NCBI RefSeq assembly: GCF_036417845.1
Contig: NC_089980.1
Coordinates: 54,062,501 to 54,126,500, forward strand
Origin: Apteryx mantelli
Taxonomy: Eukaryota; Chordata; Aves; Apterygiformes; Apterygidae
DNA: 64,000 nt
Reading direction: 5' to 3'
Positions 1 through 13,400 of this stretch are shown here, one piece after another (positions within the stretch are counted from its first letter, which is position 1; every line of letters begins with the position of its first letter). Under the pieces are notes generated by a model that saw only the letters and a list, made by a program, of their open reading frames with translations, had not been told where the DNA came from and made no database searches. A program made the position numbers and the translations under genes.

Positions 1-1314
1 GCGGGAAAGCATCAGATCACCAAAAGCAGCTATTCAGGTCCCTCCACAGAGGAGGTATAGCTTATGCAGTGAAATTCCACTCCCTGGCAGAATAGGAGCA
101 AGCCCATTCTTGCAACTCTTTAATTGCGCTGAAATTTCAGCACACCACAAAGCACTCCTAGTGCATGGAGATTCTGCTAAAGCTGGGACTCTGGACAAAC
201 AAGATAGACCAGTGAAGGAGCAGTCTTGGCAGTGTAACTGCATATTTCCTAAGAGTCTTTGCTGGCATGGTTCTGTGGTCAAAACCAATGCACCAGCAGG
301 TGCCTGCAGTATAGACAGAGGTGAGTGGGGACTAATTTGCAACTGCACGTTACAGCCTTGGTCCTCAATACAAAATAGTACTGTGACTGGATGCATTTGT
401 TTCTACCCAGCTGTTTTGCTTATGATGTTGATTTGGATCCAACTGTATTAGAAACACACTTTGTGGATAGCATTCATACAGCTAAATTCAAATGCCTGCA
501 GCAGAGACATCCACAACAGAGCTGGCTGCTGTGGACTTATTTTTTAATATTCAGTGGAGAAAACCAGGCATTTTCAGACCTCTGTTCATTTGACGTATTT
601 CACATGTCTACTTCGGAAGATGATAAACTGTGTTCCAGAGGTGCCTGTACCTCTGCACTGACATTGTACTCTTTCGCCTTCTACAAGTCCACATCAAATC
701 AATTCCTCACACTTTCATTCCAGAGTAGAAATCTCCATGTGCATGCTTGTATTCAAGTAATGCATTTGGTTTTAAACTTGTGTCTCTTATTATTAGGGCT
801 CTCTTATCTTTTGCAGTGACTGTGGGCTGTGGCTCATGAGCCTGCTTGAAAAGGCTGTGAGAGCTGACGAGTTTACTATTCCCAGCTGTTAAGTTATTAA
901 TGCTGTGGTTTGCAGCATAGCAGTGTAAGACAAATCAAACCCAGTGATGTTTTACTTTAAAATGCTGTACTGTAAACTGCAGTACTTCAGGAACTGATTA
1001 ACAAGCAGCTCAGTAGTGCATGAACTGGAAGTGGGGCAGACAGGAGGTCTAACATCCTCAATCATTCCAAGCTAAGCATCCCGGTGTTGTCAGTTCCCTA
1101 CCCTTCATTGTTGCTTAAAAAATAAAAATCTGTTGCAGAGGGGTTATGAGCAGTACTTAATTTCAGTCTGATTTTGAGATCTTCAGGAAGAAATCTGCAG
1201 TGGCAATGTATTTATTTTTAGTCTTGGTTTGTGTTCCCAAATTGTTTGGGATTTAATCTGCCACTTAACAAATGCATTTGGTAATGGTAAAATGAAGGCA
1301 CTTTTGATTTTCAG
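1..1314 (+). other. KIF25 intron, 3' part (gene continues upstream)
   Basis: The first recognised KIF25 exon begins at 1315 with one base of a split codon, so this stretch is intron and at least one earlier coding exon lies off the left edge. I looked for the segment that normally precedes the YNVCIMAYG motif of the motor head and did not find it here. Short open frames on both strands resemble no protein I know. The intron ends in a good pyrimidine-rich acceptor (TTTTGATTTTCAG). Confidence 0.6.
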
Positions 1315-1464
1315 GTACAATGTGTGTATCATGGCTTACGGGCAGACTGGAAGTGGGAAGACATATACAATGTTGGGACCACAATTAGAGGAGAACTTTG
1401 CATTCTCCACAGAAGATGAATCAGAACTTGGAATTATTCCTCGAGCTACTCAAGAAGTGTTCAG
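1315..1464 (+). CDS. KIF25: KIF25 exon: P-loop
   Basis: This 150-nt exon starts with the last base of a split codon and ends with two bases. It encodes [20 protein letters not shown], followed by an acidic loop and [11 protein letters not shown]. It carries the Walker A motif that binds ATP in the motor head. The acceptor is TTTTCAG and the donor is GTAACA. The next exon completes an AGT serine codon. Confidence 0.93.
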
Positions 1465-4400
1465 GTAACACTGACCTGATAATATTGACCTAGTAAGAGT
1501 TAAGGCTTTTGTCAGTGGCATGCATATAAAGTTTTCACATTAAACTTTATAGAAAGGATAAATAATGTTTGTAATTTATCATTACAGATTTCAATTTTAC
1601 AATGATTAATAATTATAGCACCTCTGACAACCATTCCATATCTGAGATTTGATATAGACTTCTAGTCTCTATCCTATCTAGATCTAGCTAGCTAAATCTA
1701 TCTAGATCTAGCTAGCTAAATCTATCTAGATCTAGCTAGCTAGATCTATCCTAGCTAAATCTAGCTAGATTTCCTAAGAAAATTAAGATTATGCAATCTT
1801 GCTCGGTATGTCTGTCCATCTGTATTCAGACCCCTAATAACTTTAGAATAAGTTTCAACCATATTTGTGGCAGTCCAAAAGATACTTACATTCTTACAAG
1901 CTTTGTGAGGATTGACAGTTGAGTAGATGAAAGGGATCCAAATTAGAACCCAGTCCCATGGAAGGATGATAATAGACTTTCTAACAATGATCTGTTCTGG
2001 GCTAGATTTCTTAGTTGAACGTAATGCATGATATGAACTGATATGCTGCTATGTTATAACAGAAGAGCCATTAGAGGCTGTTTCAGTTAAGTCTGTTTCT
2101 TTCAGAGAAGGGTAGAGGCTAAATCAACAAGAGCCAATTTTGTACTAGAATAACTGTGTCTAACTGTAAATACTTTCCTGAGTAGACAGACCCTTATTTT
2201 ATGATTTTTCTGGGATTTTAGGACTACTGTTTCATGTGTTTTCTTCTTGACAGCAGTCAGCTTTTACAACCTATACTTCATGCACAATTGTGGTTAGGTC
2301 TTAACAGTAGGAGAGGGGAGTGGAATGTTACAATAATGACCAGAAATCACAGTCAGGCCACACTGCAGAAACAGGTTGTGTGGTTTAAATACAGTCAAAA
2401 GTTACTTTTTCTGGGTTCTACACTGAGGTTGTGGGCAGATAACCTCTTACAGATCTAGCTGGAACAGTTTACCATCTCTGCCTTGAGCTCTGAATGCAGT
2501 AACTCCCAGCAGGGAATTGGTATAAAAAAAACAGCTTGAGGAGTGAGGGTGGTTGGTGGAGGAAAAACAATGTAAGCTGTTACCGCTGTTTCCAAACGAA
2601 GGTCTATTTACTGCCTTACATATAATTTAAGTGTATATTCTTATTCTTTAACTCAATAGTAGTATGGGGATGAGGCCCAGCCATGACTGAGGATATTTAA
2701 TAGGCACTTCTATCAGGCTGTAATTCAATTGTAATTAAAAAATAGATCCTTATTTACAGATAGCTTGCTTGGGGTTTGACTTCAGCATTTTTTATTTTTT
2801 TCATTTTTTTTTTTCTATTTTTATTCTGCAGTCTTATTTCAGAAAAGCCACCAGGAAGTTACTGGGTTGAAGTTTCTGTTGTAGAAGTATATAATAATGA
2901 AATTTTTGATCTTCTGGCCAAAGACAGTTGTGGAAGAGTATTTGGCATCAAACGTGATGTTGTCACAACCAGAGAAGGAAAGAGTGATGTTCCATTGCTT
3001 ACATATGAGTAAGTGCGCAATAGGATCCTGATCATAATACAGTGTTAGTGCAATGCATAATTAAAAATCAGTTATGGATGCCAGTGAACACTTCTGAAAA
3101 ATAAGTCCTTACCATATGCATATGCTCTCACTGTTTCAGTTAATGCAGGCTATTAGATTGCGGTTGGCTCCAAATATTAACATAGTCTCAGTAAAAACAA
3201 TACAATTAATTTTGGTTATACTTCTGTGTTAAGCACCCTCCAGTCAGGATGCCTGAAGATAGTTATGTATTTCATTGTGACTGGATCTAGAGCATCTTGT
3301 CAGCGCTAGGAAAAGAAAGGGTAACCCAGTCACAAAGGACTTTCCCTGCAGTCTTACTGTATTATAAGAAGTCTTACAGATTATAATGGAAATGTATACA
3401 CATCTTATAGATTTTTAAGAAGCTGCAGAGTGTTATTTCTCTACAATCACTGGGGGTTAAAAAAGTGCTATAGAAAGAATGACATTTTATGACATGTGGC
3501 TCTTGAAAATCCAAGTTCTTCAAATCAAAATCTAAGATTGGTCAATACCCCTTCTACTCATTCAGTTTTTAGATGCCCACCTTTCCAGTGTACATGTGTG
3601 TGGTAAGTTTGATTCTTATCTACACACATCTTGATGTTGAAGGGAGGCCTAAAGTAGTTACAGGCAACAGCTGTACCTATTTAATGCCTTCTTGTACTTC
3701 TAAGCTTTACAAAGACTTGTTAGTATACATGGGAATGGCATTACATATGTATAGTGTACAAAGCAAATACATAATACTTTCTTTTTATATCTAAAACATG
3801 TATCTTTGCTATTTTGATTATAAAAATCACATGCTCATAACAATTCATGCATTTACAAGAGCAGGTCTGTTTCAGATACTCCATTTTAGTAACAGATGTG
3901 CTGTTTATGCTGGTATTAAATAAACATTAATAAAACAGGTTAAGACAAGCAGTACTAGTGGCACTGGAGAGGTGATGCTAGCCAGTGGAATTAAACTACT
4001 GAACATTCCACTGTGAGCCTGCAGAATGTGAACAGATTTCAGAAGGGAACGTTTCTGCTGTGAACTACAGAGAGGACTGGCAACTCAGAAGAAAGTTCTG
4101 TTCCTTGGGCAAATGATGTTAATGTTTGTGAAGAGAAAGAAACATCTTGTCTACTGAAGAGCTTAGCACACTGTTATAACATCTTACATTTCCATGGGAA
4201 ACATGATGTTTTTATTCACTTCCCTATCCTAATGCTTGTCACAATCTAATCTGTAGTTCTCCAGGAGGAATTGGAAGTCAGATGTGAAAAGTATTTCCCC
4301 ACCTTGTGAATTAAAACAAAATGCACCCTCAGTGGAATCACACAAGCATTATAACCACAAGTTTCGGTTTGTTTATGTGGGTTTAAGTTATTGCCAGAAA

Positions 4401-7400
4401 GCCTTGCTAAAAATATGACAATGTACTGGAGGGTTGCGTAAATATCCTTTTATTTTACCTGGCTATATGCATTTATTAACTTGTATTTTCTAGCCATTGA
4501 ACTGCTCATAGAAAAGTGGAACCCCAGAGAAACTGTAAAGTGGCTTACTTCACCAGCTGGGCTATATAACTCTCCTTTCTTTCAATGAAATAGTAATCAC
4601 TGCACTACTCTAGAAGGGTTTAACGTTTTTCTTGGGGGTATGTCTTCTCTTCACACTTGAGGTTAAATATGATTTCCAGACAAATTCTGCATTCTTGTTT
4701 GCACTCTGTATGTCCCATAAGAGCCTGGAAATAATTAAAAATGACTAGAGCTTGAAATGATGAATCCTTTTGCTCTCTCTCAGTCTGTATTATGCTGCTT
4801 GGTGGGTTTCTCTCAGTCTGTGTTCTTGGATTTCCCCAGCTGTGACTATACTTTAACTTTCGGCACCTGGTTAATTTGGATAGATAGAGACTCCCTAGGC
4901 TTTATTGTCAGGGGAAAGAAAGACTCCTTCAGAGGTGACTGGGAGCAGAACCTAACCTGTCTGTGCTTATTCCTTCTTGAAAGAGCTAATCTTTTTCCTT
5001 TGACTAGAAAAGGAAGGAACTGTATGACTTAGCAGATGAAAAATGGGTGCATACAGTGTGGGTACAATAGGAGTTGAATACTTTTTTCTGCTTTGTCAGA
5101 ACCTCCAAGTAATTTTTAATTACAGTATCTCAGTGACCAAGATCATTCCTGGATCATTCCTGAAAAATGTTTACCCACAAGGACGCTTTGCATAGTTAGC
5201 AGGTGACCCATCTCTTCCTAGGCTTTGAGGAGGAGAAAGGTGAGATGTGTCAGGGATCTCTGCCATAGAAACAGGAACCAGAAGCTGCAGTAAGGTTTTA
5301 TTTGTTGTTCTAGTCCATAAAATGGCTGCTGTGTTTATTTCTTTAAATTTTAATGTATGGTAAAGGAACCTGGTGCCTTGAGCTAAGAACCTTCTTAAAA
5401 CATTTATCTAAATCAATTGATAAATACTCAGTTCTAATGCAAATATACACAAAAATATGGACATGTATCTCAATTACAATGCAAGCTGCAAAAAAGTCCA
5501 ATTCATAAGCGGGTTATATTAATAATTATACAGAAAGGTTAATAAGAAAAAGCAAACCCAAACAAAGTAAGGGAACCATGGAGTGAGGCCACCCAGCTGC
5601 CTGAAATCTAAAGTAAACAGCTGATGCTTTGAATAAAAACACATCCTCATTTGTAATAATATTTCATCTCGGAATATATTGGCCTGCTGGGTCTCATTGG
5701 TTTCTCCATATGTCCAATAAAATACAGTAGTTTCCTTCCTGTTAACGTGCACATCCTACTGAATCACAGAAACCTCAGTTTCTTTCTTCTTTTACAACTT
5801 GGTTGACTTTGGAGAACTTTCAGCATCAAATTTTTAACCTAAGCACAATGGGGCTTCTCTTTGTAGAAGCTGGTCCTTGAATGTATGGTACATACAGCAT
5901 GATACAGTAGTAAAGATTATACCAAAAATCATTACCAGGAGACAGTCCCACTGAGGAGCTGCTGTGAGGATTTTGGAGCACTGGGCTGGTGATGCTGTTT
6001 ACCTCCAGAGTCAGCTGCAGTTTCCTAATAGATGACCAACACTAACTGCATATCCCAAGGCTTAGCTCTGTCTGCAAACCTCAGTTACAGCACAGCAGCT
6101 GAGTGGTACTGCCCACTCACCAGTGAACAGCAGCAACAGCTTGCAGAAGCCGATTGCCTGTTGCTACATTCTAGCAAAGGCTGTTCACCTCTCAGGCTAT
6201 CCAGTTCTGGCTGATCAGCTATTGGAATGCAGTTCAAAACTCAGGAAGGCAGGAACTGTCTCCTTGCACCTGAGGCAATAGTTAGATCACCCCAGTGAAT
6301 TGCTTATGTGGTTGCTTCTCTCTTAAGTGTCTGTCTTACAAAGGTAAGTAGGGTTTAGCTAAGTGTATTCCCCTTCTTTAGTATATATCTTTGCTTTATT
6401 TTCAGAGTAAGTTGTTTCAGTTGGGTATATCTCTTTTTTTCTCTGACCTCTTCAAGTATGCCTGTTCTTAGCTTGTAATATGTTTGTACCCAGTGTGACT
6501 TTCACTGAAATTGGCCAAATCTAAGTCATGAAGGCTTTACCTTTTATCACATGCTTTGCAGTGATGTAGAACCAAGTCTGTAGCAGGCAGCCTGTCAGGA
6601 GAGTTATTAATGGTTCTGGTGTCTCACAAGGCATTCTGTAACCAGGCTGTGATATGCAGTCATAATAATTTATACACCCATCTAGAAACTAATGCTTGGT
6701 GGTGTGGCTTGAGTGATTATTGAACAAGGCAGTGCAGTGAAAGGAAAGGGTAAGGAACACCATTTTATTGGTAATCTTACCTTTGTTTTCAGATTGCAAG
6801 CCTGGGGAAAATGGTAGGTTTTTTTCTTTACCTAATCAGTTTATTTCACCTTCTGTATCAGGTTTTTGCCCTTCAGTTGCTCATATTGCAGTATTTCCTT
6901 CATCTGAAAAATAGAACAGATAGTATAAGATAAAATGATCTATATGAACTTATGCCTGTCTATTCTGACACTGTACTGGAATCCCTGTTTATTGAACAGC
7001 AGAACTGAACTTTTTCACAAGGATTTTGGAATTAATTCTGAATGTGAACTGTAATTTCCAAAGGCTCAGAGAAATTTCTTTTTTTTTTTTTTCCGCCCTA
7101 TTTCTGTACCTCCCAAAGAGCAGGTGCTTGTTTAACATAAACTGGTCAACTCCACATCTGTAAGACCAGAGATTTCAGGAATGTCTAAGTCTATTTGTGT
7201 ATTTTTTTTCAAAGTGCAGAGGTGTAGGAATTTGAATCACTCCCAGAGCTGAGGTACTCTGTCTACAGTGTTGCAAGGCTGGCAGGTCACTTCCTCAGCA
7301 CTTTCAGTAATAAGTCACAGCTTTTGCCTTGAATTTTCATCTTGGACTATGTCCCACCAGAAAAAGACTATAACACAGCAGCTTGTGCAACTCAAAACTG

Positions 7401-10400
7401 AAAGCAGTTTAGAGATAGAGTGGGGAATAGTACAAGGAGTTAGAAGAGTGGGGAAGAGGAAATGATCAGCTCATGTCCAAGTTGCCAGCTTTCTCATGTC
7501 ATTTTTACTGTGAATCAGTTACTTTCTAGTTGTTTCTTTATTTCCTAGAACTGTTGAAAATATATCTGAATTCTTGCATCTAGTAAACAAAGGCCTGCAG
7601 TTAAGAGTCAGACACCCAACACTGGTGCACGCTCATTCCTCTCGTTCTCATCTGGTAGTTACATTGACCATAACCACAATTGTCTCTGGAGATAACTTTG
7701 GTAAGTAGAATGTTACTAAAATACATCTAGAGCCATTTGTTTTTGAAACACAGTCTGCGAACTGAAAGATTTTCGTATCGTTCTTTCTTCATTTTTCCAG
7801 TGCTTAATCCATTCCCTCAGTTCTTTTCTTTTGTTGTTTAACCTTTCAAATAGCTTTTAAACACCTTACCAGTTTGATTTCTGAATGCTACTGGTTTTAG
7901 CAGATGCTTTCATAGTAACTTCTTAATTTTCTTTACACGTCTTGACTTATGGAGTTCTTAAAATTTATTTCATTAGTTGTTTCATGCCATAAAACTTGAT
8001 CAGTAAGTCATCATCTGATAGACACTCAAATACAGTAATTAAATCACTTTGTATGACATATCATCTAATTATACTTGCTAAGTTTGTGGTAAAGCTAACC
8101 AATGTTGTTGGTGTTTTAGGGCGTATGCTTTAAAACATATGCCCTAATGTGTTTTAGGGCATGTGCTAATCAGCATATGCTGCTAGGGTGAGAAAGAATT
8201 GTTTTTTATCTGCTACCTTGCAATAAATCCATTAAATTCAGAGTCTCTTGAACTATTAATAATAGGTCACTGCAGGAACAGACAACATAGTTGTTTTATT
8301 TAGTATGGCAAAACCTGTATTTCTACATTATAGTTATGTCCTTTGCTTATTTTTTTCATTACCACATCAACACTTACCAGTTAATTGCTTTAGGAATAAC
8401 TTTGGCTTTTGGGGGGTTTACTTTGTTTTCTTTTGCTCATGTTGTAATTAAACTCTCCTTTTTCAGTGCTGTGGTCTGTTTCCTTCATATTCTGCAGCAA
8501 CAATATGGTTTTAGAAAGTGGAAAATATTTAACATTTTTTCTCTCGATTGCTATCAGAAATTAGATTGACAATATTAGCAAAACAGAACAAACACTGCCC
8601 TCATTTACCTATGCCCCTGCCAAAAGACACAGTCATTTTGCATGTTGTAGCTCTGGCATTTCAGATGTTAGCTCTGTCCAGTTCCAGATTCTTGTCAATC
8701 AGGCAGATGTTACTTTTCAAAACGCAGAGCATTTGCATCATTACCACACCAGCCATCTTGTCTAGTCCAGACTTTCCTCTGCCATTGGTAATTGCAGTCA
8801 CCCTGCTACACCACATTGTCTGGCAGCAAAACTCCACAGAAATATCTAATTTATGCTGAATGCAGACTCTTAGGTTTACAGTTCATAGCACAAGGATGAA
8901 GATGAGCAATATGGGTGTGGGGTGGGGAGAAATCAACATTGCAAATGGGACCTCATTATAGAAGTGTGATAGTGCATTCTGTTTAAAAGAAAATATTCCT
9001 GACTTAAAATCTATGTGCAATTGACAAGTATCTCAACACTGGAGATCTAAGTCACTAAATAAAAAGTTATAAAGTCTAAGATGAGCTCTTCAACAAAAGC
9101 AAGAGAGGACAAGCAAGCACTTTTTCAGGTTTGATTAAGTTCTTATCGCAATTTGTTTAAGGGGAGGCAGTTACTTCGTTTCTTCGTCTCAGGCTGAAGA
9201 GGAGAGAGAACACTTATTTTTACACGTCTGGACTGAAGCCATTTATTCTGTGTAAGCTAACACAACTGCTCAGTCTACAGTGTGAACAGCTAGCTCGGGT
9301 ATTAGCAGCAGCCTAGTTGGAGAGGTACAGAGCTCTACAAGCTAGTTATGTCTGCTCCCTACTCAAGTTTTGCAGCCCACCGTGAACTTTGTCCTATTGC
9401 AACTAGACTCCTTAAGACCTCAAGCCAGTTTATTGTTTCTATTACCTGTAGCAGAGCCTCTGCCTTTTATTCTTTTATGTCCTTCCTTACAACAAAGAGA
9501 GATGGACGAAAACCAGAACACTGAAGAAAAAAAGGAGAACTGCTTTGGGAAGGTCCTTTTGCATATATTCCTGCTAAGCTAATGCCAAAGCAGCTTTTCC
9601 AGAGAATTTATCTTCCTCTTCCCAGCAGAGAGTGAAAGCCAGATGCTGCTACTAAGGAAGGGGAAGGATGTGAAGCAGGCTAGTGCAGCTACAGAACAAG
9701 GGCCAGAACGAGTAGGTGACCTACCTGAACAAGTGCAAGTAATGCTAACAAGGCTAATAGCTCATCAGGCAGAGACGCAGCAGTGAGATAAGATGGCTGA
9801 AGGTAGTCTAGAGGAAATAGCAGCAAAGGACAGAATAGAAGAGGCAGGATGAACAAGTTTGGCCAGAGCAGCAGCAGATGAAAGACCAACTGCTTAGAAA
9901 CAGACTTCAGAGCTTACGGCTCCTAACCATTCAAAATCCCATTTTGTTTGCAGTCGATCTAAAACATGATAAAATGCCTTTTTGAAGTCCTTAGTGGTCT
10001 CCTGTTTCTTGCTTTCCAGCTAGAAGTGTGTATATTGGGGGCATCAGATACAACACAAGCTACATCAAGTCTTGTTATCAACTGGTATGATCAATCTGAT
10101 GAGCAAAATCTTAAACAGGATAGACAAGGTTTCAGACCAGGTTGTTCAGCCTGCCCATATCATTGATTCTGACTTGTATATTGCTTCTGTTAAATATTCT
10201 GAAACAGCAGACATTGTGCTCCTCCCCGTAGATGCCATCTCAATTTCCAGTGTCACTAAGAAGCTCTCCTTGTTTCTTTTTTTTTCACTAACCAGGTATT
10301 TCATGGGAAGATGAACTAACCAGTCAGAAGCTAAATAAAGAGCTTTTCTGCACCTTTCCACAGAAAATGAGAGAAAATAAATCCACCTTTTCTTCCAGAG

Positions 10401-13400
10401 CCTCTTCACCAGCACAATTTGAAACAACTGAAAAACCGAAGCAAATCAAAACTAGACTGCAGCTGGTGGATCTAGCTGGCAGCGAGTGTGTCGGTAAGCA
10501 AATGTGTCTGTTTCTGAAAAAAGCTGTTTGGAATGATGGGCATAGATCCTCCCAGATCTGGAGTAAAGCACTTGCCTTTAGCTCTTTACGTAGGGATATG
10601 TGTTACCCTACTTTTGCACAGGTGGTGGTTTAATCACACAGATCCTGACATAAATGAAGTTTTGGGGCCTTACTGTTCCAGTTTTACAGTGGTGCAGTTT
10701 ACCTGAAAATCTGACTGCATTAGCCTGAAGTAAGCCCAGGGCAGGTACCCATATCATAGGTATATTATTTGTTCAGACTGCTTTTCTTAGGTTTGTTTTT
10801 CTACTTTGAAAATTATCATGTCTTTGTACAGGAATGTTCAAAGTGTGTAAATTATTTAAATCTTACAAATATTTGTAAAAATTGATATCACCATGTGTGG
10901 GTTTCTCTGCTTCATTGTGGAAAAATTCTTGAAGGAAGTTAGTGTTGAAAAGATAATACTGTTTTCATTGTTTCTTCAAAGTATTTTCCTCCTCCCCCTC
11001 CTCTGTGCACACAATAATTTAAAAAATTTGATTACTTCCTAAAGGACAAGCTTTCTTACCAAGAAAAGCCATGCAGCCAAATGTACCATTCCAGAAATAA
11101 TGTTTTGAAAACTGAACCAGTATTATGAAAGAGTCTTTTACATTACTGCCAAGAGTTCTTGCTGCTGCTCACTGTTAAACTTTTGTTCTATAGAGAAGCA
11201 TAATGTAATACATTATTTTTTCATTTGCTGTGAGTGCTGGAAACTGGTGAACATGTAACTGAGCAATAGTGTGTGTTTGTTCTCTCAGTTCAACCAGGAC
11301 AAATATTTATTTGGTTTGGGGCTCAGTGGGCCAGATCCTCCAGTGAAGCCAGTAGAGCTGTGCTCACTTATATCAGTGTTAGATATGGCCCAGCACATGC
11401 AGTAGACTAACCTCTGCCATTGGCTACACTGCTGAAGATTTGAAGAAGTTAGACTTACTCTGATAAAAGTGAGGGCAGCTGTTGATTCTTTTTTTTTTTT
11501 AAAGGTGGGCAAATCTAAGTAAGCGAGCAGCAGTACATCAGGTATCACACACACTTAAAATGTACATCAGCACCTTGCCTTGTTAATGGCTGGTAATGTT
11601 CTCAAAAGCTCCACAGCCATCCTAGACCATTTATGCCATTCACAAGCTAAGTGGTCACTTCTTAGCAAACTCATTTTCGCTTTGAGAACTCACCTGAATG
11701 CTTTGTGGAAGTTCATCTGATCAGACATAGATGTTTGCTGTTTAAACGTGTACCCTTTCCCTCATTTGCAATTTTCTGCTTTAAGGTGATATCCATTGTC
11801 TTAGGAATCCCTGCTTCTCTTCACTGACTATAAAAGAAGCCTGGGGACAGCCAGCAGATACAGACCCAAGTAAAGTTAGTCTGAGATACATCCTATTTCA
11901 GATTATTATCCACCCTGTGGCAGGGTTTTCCAAACTGTTTTCCTCTGTGCCACCCTCCCAAGAGACTCTACCATTCCAGCCTCATCCTCTCCATCACAGT
12001 AACACTCCTCCAGCCCTCCCTGTCCAGCCCTCTGTGTTTTTCCTGTTATTGTGCCTTCTCCCACTTACCCTTTGAACACCTCTCTTGTTCTCCCAGTTTG
12101 GAAAATGCTGGCCTAAAGGGGAAAATAAGATCTTTAGCCTCTCCCTCTACAGCTTCTTGCTCTCTCTAGAGGTGGGAGAGAAGGCAGTTGAGGAAACTGT
12201 AGCCCATTCTGATCATTACACTAGCGTTAGCTCTGCCCAACCTGCTCATATGCTCTGGGTAATGAGATGTGATTGCAGATGCACCTGTAGCTCTTCTGCT
12301 ACCCCAAAGAAGGGGTAGCATTTGAATAATGTGATGCTAAATGCTAATAGCAAGTTTCTCTCCCCCAAATGGCAGCAATAAGGACAGGAAGACTTACTCT
12401 AACTGCACACTCATCCAGACTGATCAAAGAGTTGAGCTTGCAACAGCTTTGCTAAATTGGTGCAATTTGATGTGTAGACCAAACCTTTCAGCATTAGCTA
12501 CACACCACCATGCAGGCTGGATGGTAAAAGGGCATCCTTTTCCTGTATGAACAAGTACAGCGAATCATACCATAAAGAACAGTACCTTACAGAATTTGGT
12601 AAACATAAACTCCTCAAACTTATGGCCATTGTACAGCTCTGTTTCTGCAGCTTACGTCATCAGCTTCAAAACTCAGTGTTGCTCCTGTTGGTCCTAAGGG
12701 ATACACACTGGGCAGTTAACTATTACAAGAAATGTTGGAACACAAGAGGTTTCTCTCCCAAAACACTGTGGACTGGTGTTTACAAAAGCAGTATTGTCTT
12801 CTCTAATCTTGTAGTGTTCCTACTTACTCAGTTCCCTATTCCTGATTGATACATACAAAGCCAAGATGCACCGTACAGCTGGAGACATCAACTTTAACAT
12901 GAGATACCTCAGACCATCTGCATTCACTGAACTTCTTTAACCCTATTTCAAAAGAATAAATGTACTGAACAATGTATTGCTACTGTGGAGTAAGCAACCA
13001 CTGCATTTTGCTTTTAGTATGGGTGGATTGGAAGTCATGTTTTAGAATGTGTATTTAAAAATGTTGTGTCACAAGTAGGTGATACACCAATAGAATTTTT
13101 CACACACTGTACTCAAAGTAGCTGTGCTTAGTCTTACCATTGCCTTTCTCTACACTGTATTAGGTATGTCTGGAGTAACAGGTGCAGCACTGAGAGAGAC
13201 ATCATTTATTAACCGCAGCTTGTCTGCTCTGGCAGATGTTCTTGGAGCAATAGCAGAACAGCGATCTCATGTACCATACCGAAACAGCAAACTTACGCAT
13301 CTGCTCCAGGATGCTATAGGTGAGCAATTATTCTGATTTTTGTTTAACAATATAAAATAGACTTCTTTTCCCAACCTTTCCCCCTCTTTCATTGGGTAAA

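Noticed and set aside
391..819. Plus-strand 142-codon frame upstream of the first KIF25 exon
   Set aside because: It does not resemble the motor segment that precedes YNVCIMAYG and lacks a matching donor. Treated as intron.
10399..10400. Whether the KIF25 switch II exon starts at the AG ending at 10398 or the one ending at 10400
   Set aside because: The first breaks the frame before DLAGSE. The second is in phase but has a poorer context than the acceptor at 10295, which was preferred.
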